DNA from: Cucumis sativus | Taxonomy: Eukaryota; Streptophyta; Magnoliopsida; Cucurbitales; Cucurbitaceae | Length of the DNA: 64,000 nucleotides | NCBI RefSeq assembly: GCF_000004075.3 | Contig: NC_026657.2 | Coordinates: 34,210,732 to 34,274,731 of the forward strand | Direction: 5' to 3' | Part shown: in pieces, positions 37,577-51,194 of the stretch | Numbering within the stretch: the first letter of the stretch is position 1 | Layout of the letters: each line of letters starts with the position of its first letter | Notes under the pieces: model-generated | Told to the model about the DNA's origin: nothing | What the model saw: the letters and a program-made list of their open reading frames with translations, nothing else | The model's database searches: none | Made by a program: the position numbers and the translations under genes

Positions 37577-39030
37577 GTGAGGGCAGTAGCATTACCTTGT
37601 GGTCACCAACCAAGTCCTGGTGAGCTTACTCTTCCCATTCCATCGTTACTAGTGTCAAAAGATGCTAATTATACTGAAGTTATTACTCTGGATATTGTGA
37701 CTGGATATACTTTGACACATTGTTTTAAGTTTTTAATGAACGTGACTATTCTTAAATTTGTATCTTTTTCCCACTCTTTAAAGCTCTAATAATGTGGAAT
37801 TGTTTTACCTCTTTTTTGTGTGTGTTTGAAGTTGCATTCGTGTAGGAACAGTTTACTTGCTGTTTTTGTTTTTGTTTTTTTGTTTTAATTCTTCAGAGGT
37901 AGGTGTTCTTTTCCTTTCTTTTTTTGTAGTTATGATATTTCCATGTATACTACAGTTGAAGTTTTCAGCAAAAAATGTATATTACAGTTGAAGTGGTTTT
38001 CTGTGCCCCCATTGGGTTTTTGCTGTATATTTATGTATTTTGATCAAACTTTGTTACCTAACCATGCCACATAACTTTCCGTATTTTCCAGTTTTCTAAA
38101 CTTCAAACTTGTTTTCAAAATAGAGAATTAGAAACAACTGAGTGAAATCAGTCTGCTAGTTGGGCTTTTGTTGGGTATCCGATGACGATGATTAGATATC
38201 AAAAGAACATGTAGGTATTTCAGTATGCATTTCCATAAACTTCGCCTTTTCTAAATATCCAAGTACTTGTCCAAGTCTATTTGTAGACATCAATTTTGCT
38301 TTTGTTATGAAAAAGGCAATTTATAACCTCTTTTATTGAGTATCTGTCTCGAATACTAACCCCTAAAAGTATAAAAGAATGCGTACTTTTATTTAATCTT
38401 ACCTATCTTCCACTTGAGAAAAGGATGGTGGGTGTTTGATAATTTCTGCGTTCATTCCTTTTTTCTTTTTAGATCTTTGTTTCTTTTGCTTTCTTTCTCC
38501 TCTTTACTAATATTAAACCTTTCTCTATGGCTCTTTTGACAGGCCAAAGAATTACAGACCGAGAAAAAAGACAGTTTTTACAAGCAATAGTGGAGCAAAT
38601 AATCAAGAACTGCTTATGAAAGGACTCGTACTGTTCCCTCACAAATGTTGCAGCAACATCACTGGTTTCCAGGCAGGTCTGACATTCTTCTCTCTGGTGG
38701 ACACATTTCGACAGATTCGTTTCACTGAAGCAGACAAGGTTTCATTTGTAAATATCTAACTTAATAGAAGCATAAGGAAGTCGCTGTCTAGAAAGCTGAC
38801 GAATGGTGTGTCCAGTATGTGGATGGTTTCCTATCCATTCGATACACTCTCAAGCCAAACCCTTTCTCAATCCTCATCTTTCACCCTTCGGAACAGAACT
38901 GGAATGTAAGGACTTTTTTTTCGAGGTTGTGGCCGGCCTTTGTCAATGATACTCAAGCTGTGTTCTTTCCCTTACATATGTAGTTATTACTTCATTCTTA
39001 CTGTTAGGTTCTTTTTACACTCTTTTTTTT
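37577..39030 (+). other. Spliced 3' UTR of the SUO-type gene
   Basis: A good donor (CCTG|GTGAGC) at 37620 and an acceptor (TTTTGACAG) ending at 38542 suggest a 922-bp intron in the 3' UTR, with a second UTR exon from 38543 to about 39000. The intron lies only 43 nt after the stop codon. No coding frame is supported downstream. Confidence 0.6.
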
Positions 39031-40302
39031 ATTGATAGTAATACACAGGGCCTCTTTTCTCCCTTGGTCATGAACTGTTTTTCTCTCAGTTTTTTACTTT
39101 ACAAGTCGATAACGAAATCAGAATCCTCCCCTCCCCCCCCCTCAACTTGAAGCCATCATCTTATTTTGTGACATTGTGGAGTCATGAATTCATCAGCTAT
39201 AACTAGTATCTTTCCGTGAAGAACAATGCCTTACTAGGAGAATACAAAAGTTCTTCACTGTCTTAATTTTGTACATTGCAAATCTTTGATATTTTAACCG
39301 TCAATGGCATTCCAAGGTTTAGGATTCTACCACTTTCTATGACAAATTTCCATTTGTCCCATGTGTGTAAAAGAGGTTTGAGATTTGTTTTGATTGATGA
39401 TTTGGATGATGAACCTTGTTTCTTCTCGAATTGTAATAAGCCCTTTTAGACTTTACATGTGAAATGGGCCATATGGTTCAACTATAGGAAAGCGAAAACT
39501 TGTTAGAATTCTCTCATTTCTACCTTTAGATTTTTCTGCTTCAGAATTTGAGTTCTAATGTTGCCGATAAATTAGGCTGATTTTATTGTGTGTGCCCCAC
39601 AAATCACATGGAATTCGTTTAGGTCTTTATTTCACAACACGTGTCCGAATCACACGTTGCATGATTGAAATTCTAATATTTCGTAGTTATCTGAAAGCAT
39701 TGAGATTATAGTTGTCAATGGCATGTTAACTCAAACTTTTTTATAATATCGAATCCATTCATGTATTTAAGAAAATTTATAAACTAATTGAGTTATGGTC
39801 AAGTCTAGTGGGTGTTAAAACATTTTTAGTAATCATAGATTATCATGCCAATTAAGAATTGTAAACCTCCTTGTCACTAATACATATCGGTAGTTAAGTT
39901 ATGTCCGTTTTGGCATGTTAAATTAAACTATATTATGCATTTTTATTGGTACGAGAGGTCACGTAAGTTTAAGTTATGTAGCTAAATTAAATGGTTTTGG
40001 CATATTGATTAAATTTGGCCAATATTAAATGATGTGATGATTTAGACAAAATTAAATATAATGAATTTTTGTTTTTTACTCGTGAAGTTCAAATCATTTA
40101 TGTATTTAATATTGTTGGGAAAAACCCATTTATATTTCGTAGTTATTAGAAAGCATTGAGATCGTAATTGTGACGGCTGATGTTTTACTATTTTGGTGTA
40201 ATTTCCACATCGAAGGAAAAATTAATGGAATTTCTCAAAATCCCAAAACAAATCCTCCTCAAAAAGACAATTTCTCTTTCTCTCTCTTTCTTTCTTCATG
40301 CC
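39031..40302. other. Spacer between SUO-type and TBL genes
   Basis: Non-coding, containing a C-rich tract (39128-39142) and two direct repeats listed separately. The last 100-200 bases should be the TBL promoter and leader, with a C/T-rich run just before the start codon. Confidence 0.5.
39675..40171 (+). repeat. Pair of 40-bp direct repeats
   Basis: ATATTTCGTAGTTATCTGAA with AGCATTGAGATTATAGTTGT (39675-39715) recurs as ATATTTCGTAGTTATTAGAA with AGCATTGAGATCGTAATTGT (40132-40171). The DNA just before each copy (ATTCATGTATTTAA and ATTTATGTATTTAA) is also similar, so this is probably a diverged tandem duplication of about 450 bp. Confidence 0.7.
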
Positions 40303-43300
40303 ATGAAATTCTCAAGCTCTCATTTGGGGGAGAAATCCCATCATAATCGCCTTTCACAGAGAGAGAAATGGGGTTGGTTTACTCCTCTGTTATGGTCTTT
40401 CTTAGGAATGACCGCCATTGTTTCCTTCTTTTTCTTCTCCTTCTCTTCTCTTTCCCCTCCAAACCCATTTCTTGTTCTTCGTCCAAAGCTTCTCGGCCTT
40501 CAATCCGTCGTCCATGATCCCATCGCCAGCCCTCCAAAAGGTAACAATCAAACTCCAATTCCCATAACCCATTTCTCCATTTTCGTTGATTCTCACGTTA
40601 CATTCTTGAATTGAGAAATTGCTCTGTTTTTTTTGCAGAAAAACAGAGGTGCAATTTGTTCAAAGGGAATTGGGTGAAGGATGTAAAAGGGGCAGTGACG
40701 TACACAAATTGGAGTTGCCCGACGATTCCTGAATCGAAAAATTGCTTTAAACAGGGGAGAAAGGATGCGGGTTTTGTGAATTGGAGATGGAAGCCAGATG
40801 AATGTGAGCTTCCGAGGTTTGATCCAATGGCATTTCTTCATCTTCTTCGTGGGAAGAAACTCGCATTTATCGGTGATTCTGTTGCTAGAAATCATATGGA
40901 ATCTCTTCTATGTATCTTATCACAGGTTGGTTACATCTCCTTCTCTTGTTCTTTCTCAATCTCTCTCTGTTCTTTTTATTTATTAACTTCCGGAAACGGG
41001 TATCGATTATTCTGATTTTTTGCTTGATTTGCATGCACTTGATTGTGGAAATAAAATGGAAATCTGTATGAATTGTGTTACTTTTTTGTGTCTTCTCGGG
41101 GTGCAATTAAATAAAAAAGCATAAAGAAGGGAATAATCCTGGAGAGACTTGATCCTGTGATTTTATTTAGAGAAATGTTCTTTTCCATTTTACCTTTCTT
41201 CAACCTTTTCTTCCCCTCGGAATTCCTTTCTCATTTGTTTTTGAGGGGAAAAACAAAACTTGGTTGGTTGTGGGTAACTGCTGTTTATCGTATTTTTGGA
41301 TTCTTCTTTTTGTCCAATTCTATTATATTTATAAACATTTTTAGGAGTTTTGTTGAAATATTTTATTTTATTTTTCTTAATTGCAAAATTTGAACCATTT
41401 AGTGAAGAAAAAGGAGAATGAGAAGGAGACTAAGAGATGCCAAGAAAAAAAGAAAAAGAAAAAGAAAAAAAGGTCAAAAATGGTATTAAGGTCAGTATTT
41501 GGCTGGCACTCTTTAATTTGTTTATATATATAATTCACTTTCCTTCCATAATTAGACCTTAAATTCCCACCAGAAATTGATTGGATTAATAGATGCAAAT
41601 TAGGCAATAATGTTAATAACTTAATATTATAATACACACACTCAATAATATCACTTTAATTCTTAACATTAAATTCAATTGATATATTAAATATATATAT
41701 AATAGTTTTTTTTTTATGTTAACTAATTGATTAGTGACAATGGAGTATTGTTTGTCTAAATTACCTTCTAACTTAATGCTTCTACTCACTTCCAAAAAGA
41801 AAAATAAAAAAGAGGCTTTATTCTTTTTCTATAAAAAACCAAGACAACATATATATATATATATATTGGATTCTTTTCTTCTTTTTCCTCAAATTTAATA
41901 TGATTCATTACTTTGTTCGAAAAAATTCCATTTAATTATTACAGCATTACGCACTAATGATGATTTTTTTTGTTTTATATCTAACTCTTCTTTAATTCAT
42001 TTACAATTCAATACTGATACAAGTCTATTGACAGATAGATATATGTAGATTAGAAGTATTTTTTTTCCAAAAAAAGATAAAAAGGAATTACAGTGTTAAA
42101 TTTCACAAATGATTTATTATTAGAAATTTCTAAAAGAATTGGTAAAATGGGTTTATTTATGGGAAAAATAAAATTAGAGCAAAACATGTTATTAGAAGGC
42201 ATCCCTACTTCTCATTCAAGTATTTTGGCCTTTAATGCTATTCAAACTATTTACAAATTAATAAGTTTTGTTTTCTAAAAATTTTATTTAAATTATTAAA
42301 TTAATAGTAAAAACACCAAAAGAAAAAAAAAAGAAAAAGGAAAAAAAGGGGAACTCTTTTGATTTGAAGTAGTCAAAAAGAGAGGAAAGTGAGAAAGAAT
42401 AATTGGGTCTAATCCCCAAGTGATTAAGAATTAATTATTCAATTAATAGAAAAACAAAAAGCATTTTCATGATTGTTGTGCTACATATTTGTCTCCCACT
42501 AACTTTTAATTCTTTTCTATTATTGAATGACTAAGATTAAAATTTCAATATCAATACCTTAAATTGTACTAAATTTTATTGAAAATATTATACAACTAAA
42601 AGGTATTAAAAAACATTGCATAAATTAAAAATTAAATATATTATATTTTTCAAATCAAACGAGGGGTCTATTATTTATATTATATTCATGTTAGTCCGGT
42701 TTTGTAGTCGATTTTCTTATGTTTCGTGAACCTTAATTTGTATATGTCGATGTCGAACTCATAAAATATGATTATATTGATACGAACGAGAAAAAAAAAG
42801 TGAGAATTATAGGTTTAATTTATAGAGTTAGGATGAATGTTTTAAAAAGTTAAAAAAGTATTTTGTGCAATATTTTCACCTGACTTAACTAGTTTGATGT
42901 GTTTCTTTTGAAGGTAGAAACTCCAGAAGATGTATACAAAGACTCAGAAGATAGGTTTAGAAGATGGTATTTTCCAAAAAGTGAGGTAACTCTTATGGTG
43001 CTTTGGACAAAATTCCTTGTGGCTGGAGAGGAGAGATTTGTCAATGGAACGGGAACTGGAGTTTTTGACCTACAATTCGACAAGCTCGACGATGGCTGGA
43101 CACGACACCTACCCGACATCGACTACGCCATCATCTCCAATGGCCATTGGTTTTTCCGAGTGTTGTACTTGCATGAAGAAGATGCCAAAATTGCAAACTG
43201 CATCTATTGCAGTGATCCAAACGTCACAAATTATGATCCCGACTTCGCCTTGAAAATGGCTTTTCGAGCAGCTCTTAAGTACATCAACAATTGCAAAAGC

Positions 43301-43687
43301 TGTGGTAAGTTGGTGACATTTGTAAGGACATTCTCGCCTGCTCATTTTGAGAATGGGGTTTGGAACACGGGTGGGTATTGTAATAGAACCCGACCCTCGA
43401 GTGCAAAGGACATGAATTTAGAGAGCTTCGATTGGAAGATGAGGGAGGTTCAAATAGAAGAGGTTGAAAAGGCAAAACAAGAAGCTGGGGAGGCAGGGAG
43501 GAGATTCGAGGTAATCGACGTGACGACGGCGATGATGATGAGAGCGGACGGGCACCCGGGGGAGTTTTGGGGAAACAAATGGATGAAAGGGTACAATGAC
43601 TGTGTACATTGGTGTTTGCCAGGCCCCATTGATGCTTGGAATGATCTTTTGATGGCTCTTATCACAAAGGAGGCTGCTATGGATTGA
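40303..43687 (+). CDS. TRICHOME BIREFRINGENCE-LIKE polysaccharide O-acetyltransferase
   Basis: Three exons: 40303-40540, 40639-40925 and 42914-43687, giving 432 residues. Residues about 26-49 (TPLLWSFLGMTAIVSFFFF) form a single N-terminal membrane anchor, as in Golgi type II proteins. The TBL domain follows: CNLFKGNWV, the GDS box with Ser160 in FIGDSVARNH, and the DUF231 end with the DxxH motif Asp404-Cys-Val-His407 in YNDCVHWCLPGPIDAWNDLL. Ser, Asp and His form the expected catalytic triad for acetylating wall polysaccharides such as xylan or xyloglucan; the sequence looks closest to the TBL19-22 group, but the substrate cannot be read from it. The frame stays open upstream with ATGs at 40225 and 40180; I chose 40303 because it gives the usual short cytosolic tail. 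Intron 2 is 1,988 bp. The gene converges on the first alpha-dioxygenase gene. Confidence 0.92.
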
Positions 43688-44318
43688 GATATATTCTTTT
43701 TTAATACACAATCATTTCATGGTCTAATTATTCTAATAATTTGTTTCCCAATTTTGTTATATATGAATTTTGGGGATGCGATTGCAAATATGTAGCTCAG
43801 AAAGTATACAAATATAATAAATATTATTAATTGATTTTCAAATATAATATAATCACCAACAAAATACGTCAATTCATAGTGACACTAGTTAAGCTATATA
43901 ATTTTATCAAACTTTCAATACACGACTATATGTTGAATAGTTTGATAATAATATTCGATTTTATTCAACTTTATATATGTTTTGCACTTTTCATTTAAAT
44001 TTAGAAAAAAAACCAATTTATGTTCTTAAAACTGAGGTTGAATCAAGTTAGATATATTTATGATTGTTTTTGTTATTAATTTGTAGCAACTTATTGCCTC
44101 CAATGTGTGTATAATTTATCAATAAGTTTAGTCTAATATACAAACAAGTTATGATGAGTTAAGATGTGTATTGAGGTGAACAAACATAGGCTTTTTTATT
44201 CCGAATATATGAAAATCATCCAAACTAAAATGTCACCCTAAGACATCAGGAAAGAAAATGAAAAGAAAACATGACAATAACACGACCCATGCATAAGGTT
44301 GAAAAAGAAAAAGAGTAC
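43688..44318. other. Convergent intergenic region
   Basis: Shared 3' flanks of the plus-strand TBL gene and the minus-strand alpha-dioxygenase gene. AT-rich, non-coding; the part from about 44180 resembles the 3' UTRs of the other two dioxygenase copies. Confidence 0.6.
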
Positions 44319-47300
44319 TCAATTAGGAATACGAAGGTAAAGAGGGACGTGGTTAGGCTTGTTGGGAGGAGAATCCCAAACAGAGAAAGCACTTGATGAG
44401 TTGATCCATTTCTTTGAAATCTCTGGATGATGCCTTTCTATAACATCTTTCAAACTCTCTGTTGTTTTTACCCATTCCAATCCCTTCTTTGTGTATGTTT
44501 CTTCATTGTAATAGCATGTGAAGAAGCTATCTGCTTCTAGCCTCCTGCATTATTAGAATTTTTATTTTTTCTAGTTAGTGAAACAAAATAAAAATTACTA
44601 CTACTGAAACCAAAATGGTTATAACTTATTTACTTGTAGTTTTGGTTTGGATTTTAAGAGCACACTTGAAAAGATTAGATAATCTATATGTGAGAAAATA
44701 GTTAAAATGTTAAAAAGATCAAAGTTTGGTTCAGTTTACCTTGAAGCCATGATCAAGAAAATGACAAAAGCAGTCTCACTAATAGCAAAACCTTTGATTT
44801 TCTTCTCTGCCATCAACCCCACAAGAATATCAAGTTGCTCCACATCATCATCGTACACTTCACGAAGCACTTTAATCGTATCTTTATCATCAGTTAAATC
44901 TTCCCACTTGGAGATTGGAATGAGAAATAAACCCCTACGGAAGTCATTGTACCTAGCAACTCTCCTTTCTCTGTCCCTATAAACTGCAAAATGGAAAAAG
45001 AAGATTATATTGTTTAACAAAGCAAAGAGTTAAGATTAGATGAGAAGAGAAAGGAAGGGCTGTGATTGGGTCAACACCTTCGAGAGCTGCAAGGTCAATG
45101 TGATCGGGCCTATCCTTGTTGTCCATGTCATGGGCTATGAGATCCCTAAGCCACAGTGGATAGTTAAACAGCTCAAGAGCTCCACTTGCTTGGTGACCCA
45201 TTGAAACTAATAGGGCAGTGAAGCCCATCTTCTTTGAGGTCTCTTCTCCTTTGTGCCCTATCATATTCGCCATTGGCACGCTATTCATACCAACAAAACC
45301 AATCTCCATTAACTTGGTTGAAATAACCACATTACAGTTAACTGTAAAGAGTGAGAGAGAAAGAGGAGGTATACTATTCAATCAATGGTGGAGATTTATT
45401 GTGTTGATCAGGATCAACTGTGACATCTCTCAAGTAGAAAGAATCGGGTAGGAGTTGATGCATACGATACACGCTGGTGAATTCTTCCGTCAAGGAATAG
45501 GTAACACCGTGATTATTTGGTTTTTTCAAACCGACTAAGCCTCCCAATATGGATCCTCCAACGTGTCCAAATGTGTCTTTGAATTTCTTCCCCAATAATC
45601 CATACCTTTTTCAAAATTAAAGAAACAACAGTAACATTGTAATTACCAAGATGATTTTTGCTATTGGCCTAAAAATTAATATTAATATTTCTTTTAGTTC
45701 AGTAGAGTAAATTACCAATTGCCTCTCATTCCAGCAAGCAAAGTGTCAGTTTTGAGAAGCTCGACAGTCCAATCAATGGTATGAACTTTGGCAATAACGG
45801 CAGAAGTAACAAGTCTTGCACGTCTATACAGTTCTTCATCTTCCATATTTCCATATTCTTTCTGCACATAATTTTAACATTATTTCATTTTAATAAATAT
45901 ATATCTCTCTTTCTTCAAACTATATACATAAGAAGGAATCCACAGATGATAACGTTATGATATATGGTTGAAATATTCATATAGTCAAGAGTCAGGTACT
46001 AACAGAGATGAGGGAAGTAAGATTGTTATTCTCAAAATTTAAATGATACGTTGTTTGATGAAATTATCATTACCCAACTCAAGAAATTTGTGGATTTTCT
46101 ACCGATTTATCATCGAAATCACTTCCCAATTTGCAATTTTTCTCAATTTTCAGCTTCATCTTCAATCCAATTTTTTTAAAATTTCCATACTAATAAAATT
46201 TCTAAAAAACCATAATTACAATAATAATTATTTTAATAATTACAATAAATAAACAATAAGAAAAATAAAGGAGTAATTATAAAAAAAAACCCACCTATTG
46301 TATCTTTTTGTATTTTTCTTTAAAAATATGTTAAAAAATCAACGATGATAATACACGAAACATGCATTTGGTAAAAGGTTAAAGATACAAACCTTTAGAA
46401 CATCACAAACGGCATTATGTTCCTTAATAAAGAGAGCTTGCAAAGTAGAGACACCAGCCCAACTATTTCGAACGTCGCCAGAGATGGCGATGCCATCTTT
46501 GTCGTGAGGAAGAAGGCCATCATCAGCGATCTTTAGCTTCCCATCTTCATAAGTTCTTACCTTATTCAACATTTGTTCATTGCTTCCATACAAAACACTT
46601 CCATCCCTAACAAGTCCATAGGTTTAACAATATGAGGAGGACGGAAAAAGCTAAACTCGTAAGTTAACTTTCGTGGGTAAAAAAATAATTCTTACCACCA
46701 AGGTGTTCTAATGTTAATTGATCCAGTTCTGATATCAAAAAGGTCGGTGGATTCCTCTTTTGTCTTGAAGAATTTGAATGATTTCAACGGACAACTTTTT
46801 GCAACATCGGATGGAGCCACCAATTCAACCTGTACTTTCAACAATAAATAATAATTATGTGTACTCCATCTACATCTTTAGTTCAACACAACTTTAAAGA
46901 GTAAATAGATTTGAATGACATACATGCTTAATCAATCAAGTAGTTAGGTTCAAATTGACTCGTATATATATTTGCTTGTTTAACACAGGAAGTTTGAATC
47001 AAACAATTTTAAGAAAATATATGAAACATTAAAATAGATTGGGGTTCATATGAAAAAAATACATATTATTTACTTGAAATATATATGAAAAAAAGAAATT
47101 AATTAGTTATAAAAGGTGAATTTTGATAAATACAATTTTTGTTATTATTTTGAATCAACATCACGAGAGACACTTTCTAACTTTTAAGCGTTTTTAACTC
47201 GTTGAGTAACATGCTTAAATTTGCTTTGTTTTGCTGCATGTTTTGGTAAGATGATCAATTTGGTATGTGCGTGGTACACAACAAATGACATAATTTTTTT

Positions 47301-48409
47301 AAAATATGTAATTAATTTATATCTTAAATTACTTCGTCTTCAAATTTAAATTAAAATGTCAAAGTTGTATCTGTCTAGAGGAAATAAATACACAACCACT
47401 TTTTATCAAGATGTCTATATATATTTATATATATAAACATTGTGGATCTAAAGGGACTAATAATCTAAATTTGTATATACAATTAATTATGTGATGCAAC
47501 CATGACATTTCAAACGTATTAAAAATACAATAATATATTTATTTTCTTCTTGGTCTTCAAAATTTTATTATTTTTTTAATGACACTCTAAACTCAACTAT
47601 TAAAATTTGAATTTATATTATAATTAAATAAACGAGGAGATACATAAAAGTAATAAAACCATACCTGTTTAGTATCTTCCAAATGATCCATCCAGTCATG
47701 AACCATGAATTGAATCCAAGAAGCTGCAATCACATTGAACTGCTTTCCAGTGTCTATAAGTTTTTTTCTTGCCAGAAGTTTTGTAGCAACAACCATAGGA
47801 TCGGGTTTCAACAACTACAAAATTTTTATCAAACAAATCATTTTTAAGTCTTAGGACTTAATAATTTTTTGAAATAAAAAGTAATGATAAGCAAAAACAT
47901 ATGAGGTAAATGATATTGGATACCCTTTCAGATTGGTCTACGGGATGGACATTTCTACCAAAAAAGGTTCCTTGGGAACCAGCGTCATCATCGAACGGAT
48001 CTGTGTACCTTCCATCAGGAGTTCGGTACGGGCAATCCTCTGGATGGCTTCGAACTCCGACTGGAGTATTTTTTCCGACTTTGTATAAGCTATATCGTTG
48101 ATGAAGATGTCGACGAGCAGCGAGATACAATAGTCCCAAAAGGACTGGAAGCTTGGGCCAAATTCCCATTTTATCAATAGAATGTATAATCTGTACGTAA
48201 TAAGTAAAGTGATTTTAGTGGTTAAAAAAAGTACAATAAAACATGAAATGCACTATAAAAAATTAATTGAAAACGAAAATGTTTACCAAGAACCGATAGA
48301 TATCCAAAACAGTCATCCTTCGAGCAAGTTCATGAAAATCTCTGTGGACGAACAATCGAACGAGTAATAGTAAAATAGCTTTGATGGGTTTCAACAACAC
48401 AGACAACAT
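44319..48409 (-). CDS. DOX1: Alpha-dioxygenase, tandem copy 1
   Basis: Ten exons: 48409-48287, 48190-47924, 47814-47665, 46829-46695, 46606-46393, 45861-45716, 45605-45375, 45280-45078, 44983-44740 and 44544-44319; about 645 residues if the frame is intact. The enzyme adds O2 to the alpha carbon of fatty acids to give 2-hydroperoxides, and belongs to the haem peroxidase-cyclooxygenase superfamily. The distal haem His is in FMVHDWMDHLED (about residue 169); the catalytic Tyr and proximal His are in SVYRMH (about 391 and 394). Other conserved blocks are SWIQFM, GDVRNSWAGVS, KEHNAVCD and MAEKKIKGFAISETAF. Counted by position, exon 4 is 135 nt where the splice phases require 134 and both sister genes have 134; the extra base would lie in a T run at about 46795-46800 and shift the frame to an early stop. 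This could be real, or a reading or assembly error. The N-terminus (MLSVLLKPIK) resembles copy 3. Confidence 0.88.
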
Positions 48410-48477
48410 TTTTACTTCTCTCTATTTCTCTTGAATTATTTCGTTATAAGATGAAATCCTAAACCCTTTAATTATGC

Positions 48478-48586
48478 CAATATATATAGAGATGAAGATT
48501 GAGATTTAAAGTCAAACTTTTTTTTAATTAATGCAAAATAATATTAGTTGGGATTTTAAATTAAAACATGGTAGGCATGCTACCTT
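48478..48586 (-). promoter_or_regulatory. Core promoter block of alpha-dioxygenase copy 1
   Basis: A TATA box (TATATATA, 48481-48488) lies about 75 nt upstream of the ATG in the context ATCTCTATATAT. About 82 nt further out is the imperfect palindrome GGTAGGCATGCTACCTT (48570-48586). Both recur in the other two copies. A W-box core (TTGAC on the minus strand) occurs between them near 48512. Confidence 0.65.
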
Positions 48587-51194
48587 GATGAATTGGTTTT
48601 TAATTAATCAACTTGAAAGAAGTAAAGCAATTAGAAATTTATATATCATTTTAATTGGTAGCTTCAAATTTTTCTCAACACTGTTTTTAGTTTACTAGTG
48701 ATATTAATGATCTAAACCCTTGTAATTAGTGAGATGTATACATAGTAATTATTTTACTATTAAAGAGATTAATTACTCTTAATTAAGAAGATTAATTACT
48801 CTTAATTAAGGAGATTAATTACTCTTGTGTGTGAGAGTTTGTTCTTTGATTTGCATGAAAAGTAGTATGAGTAGAAAACTGTGAACGAAGGTAAATTGTA
48901 GATGCTTAAAAAATGTCATTCAAACAAATATTTAATAGCAAACAATAATATAGCTTTGTTTGTGTTCCAAAATCATCAAACAAAATTATATAGTTTGACA
49001 GTTGATAAAAAACCTCAAAAATATTATCTATGTTCTTCTATGTAAAAAGATGTTTTAGCTAGATGATATTTTTCTCATCCAAGATAATGAGGAAGGTTAG
49101 ACATTAGCTTGGTGATTTGATTGTTTATTTATCTGAACACAAAGTTGGAAGTTTAATCAGGTTAGAGTGTTGTTAGACATGTATTTTTCAATATTTAAAA
49201 CAATAACAATAGAGTAAGAATATTTTATACCTCTAAAAAGAAATATCTATCATTAAAGGAAACTTAACTTAAGATGTCTACTGTATTGAAAAAGAGTTAC
49301 ATGAAACTAGTATTTAAGTTATGTAAGAAGTTGACTACTCTAATATATAAAGGTTCTCTGTTAGAGGGATTTATATGAAACACAAAATAAATGGGAGAGT
49401 CATGCTCATGCATATGTTAAATACATTATTAGTCTAAAAGTGAGAGATCCTGGAAATAAATCTATAACTTAACTTTTCATTTTATAAAAAAACCCACACA
49501 GCATTTAAGACTAAGTACAGTTTGAACACTAAAATGACCTCAGTGTGCACATGTTTATATTCCTAATTTTAAACCCAACCCTATATCTATATCTATATAT
49601 ATATGTGTATATATATAACACATGCTGAATAGGTTTTTAAATGATTAATTTTAATTCTAATAGGTCCCTGAAATTACGAGAAATGTGAGGACAAATTTGT
49701 TCATCATTTACATCTTTGATTTGACTTTTTTTTTCTTATAAGAAATCTACAAAGTACACGAACATAAAATTAAAAACTTAATTAAAGTCTCATTAGACAC
49801 AAATTTAACTTTAGTCATGTATAATGATAGTTTTTGTTTTCTTAGTAAAACAATTGCAATGTGAGAGATCGAAATTTTCGAACTCTAAGAAAAAGGTCAT
49901 GTCAATTACCGTTGTATTAATTTTTTTTCTTTCATGTTTACCATCGAATAGAACGTTGATTACTTAATTCACTTACTTAATTTAAGAAAAGTTGAGTATG
50001 CCAGAAATTTATATTAAACACAAAATAAAAAGAACTCACATGTTAATATATATTTTAAAGTTAGAGAGATCCAAATATATATAAATCTATAAGTTAACTT
50101 TAAAATAACCCCATAACTTAGCATGATGTCTCACAACATTTAAGACTACTCACTAACCTCTCCTAGGTTTCACACCTCCATGTGAGTATTCCTTTCAAAA
50201 GTTCTCAAAATATATTTATAATCCATTCTTTTTTCCCCTTGATTTCCACGCCTCACTTATGACAACTCTAAAAGTTCAATTTTAAAACTTTTAAGAGCTT
50301 ATGAATTCAACTCCTATTATCGATAATTTAAGAGTGTAATATGAATAATTATGAATTCATGGTAGTAGTTTTTGTAATTTTTCATTTATAATAAATGATA
50401 TTCTATGCGATATTTTCAACTCATATAGTTTAGTTCCATCTTTTTTCTATCGTCGCACGTAATATATGTATAATAGAAAAGTAATATTCATTTTAAGTTA
50501 GTATGTTATTGATGGAGTTTTTTCAAAAATAGAAAAAATTGCTAATTATTTAGGCTATTTCATAGAACAAAACTAAAAACAACTAAAACTGATTACAAAT
50601 ATTTATCAAATATTATATATATATATTTTTTTTTTTGACAATTTCTCATTATTTTTATTGATGGTTAGTGTTTGTTATTAATTAAAATTTTTGTAGTAGC
50701 TTATCCACGCTTCACACATGTGTGTATATATGTATAAATATATATATATATATATATATATTTATTTATTTATTATTGTTGACTGCTCATTATTTATTAT
50801 GTATGTATATATTTTATTGTTGTATGATCTCATTAACAAAGTGTGAGGAATTTAATTATATAAAAAAATTGACTATAAAAGTTTTAAATCAATAGTTGGA
50901 TTGTTTTAAATCTTTAATTTTTAAAAGTAAAATATGTTAGATGTTGGATCGTTAATTAAAGAAGTTATTGGTTAGTTAACTTGTGTATGGTAGTGTTATG
51001 TAAATTAAGGTTGGAGTACATATATATATAGAGAACCAAGAACAACACCACATATAATTTCTTTTATTTGGAAAATATGAGAATCAAAATCTAAATTTCA
51101 CATTAAACCATGAAAGCAAACAAATGGAAAAACAACATGACAGCAATGCAACCATGAATAATAAGGGTGAAAAAAACAAAAGAAAAGACCCCAA
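48587..51194. other. Spacer between alpha-dioxygenase copies 1 and 2
   Basis: Non-coding. It holds the distal promoter of copy 1, a three-unit tandem repeat, a TA microsatellite at 50739-50762 and, at the right, the 3' UTR of copy 2. No dioxygenase fragment was seen. Confidence 0.6.
48765..48826 (+). repeat. Three-copy 23-bp tandem repeat
   Basis: The unit GAGATTAATTACTCTTAATT plus AAG is present twice in full and once cut short. Each unit contains the self-complementary TTAATTAA, so the array can form hairpins. It lies about 350 bp upstream of copy 1. Confidence 0.85.
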
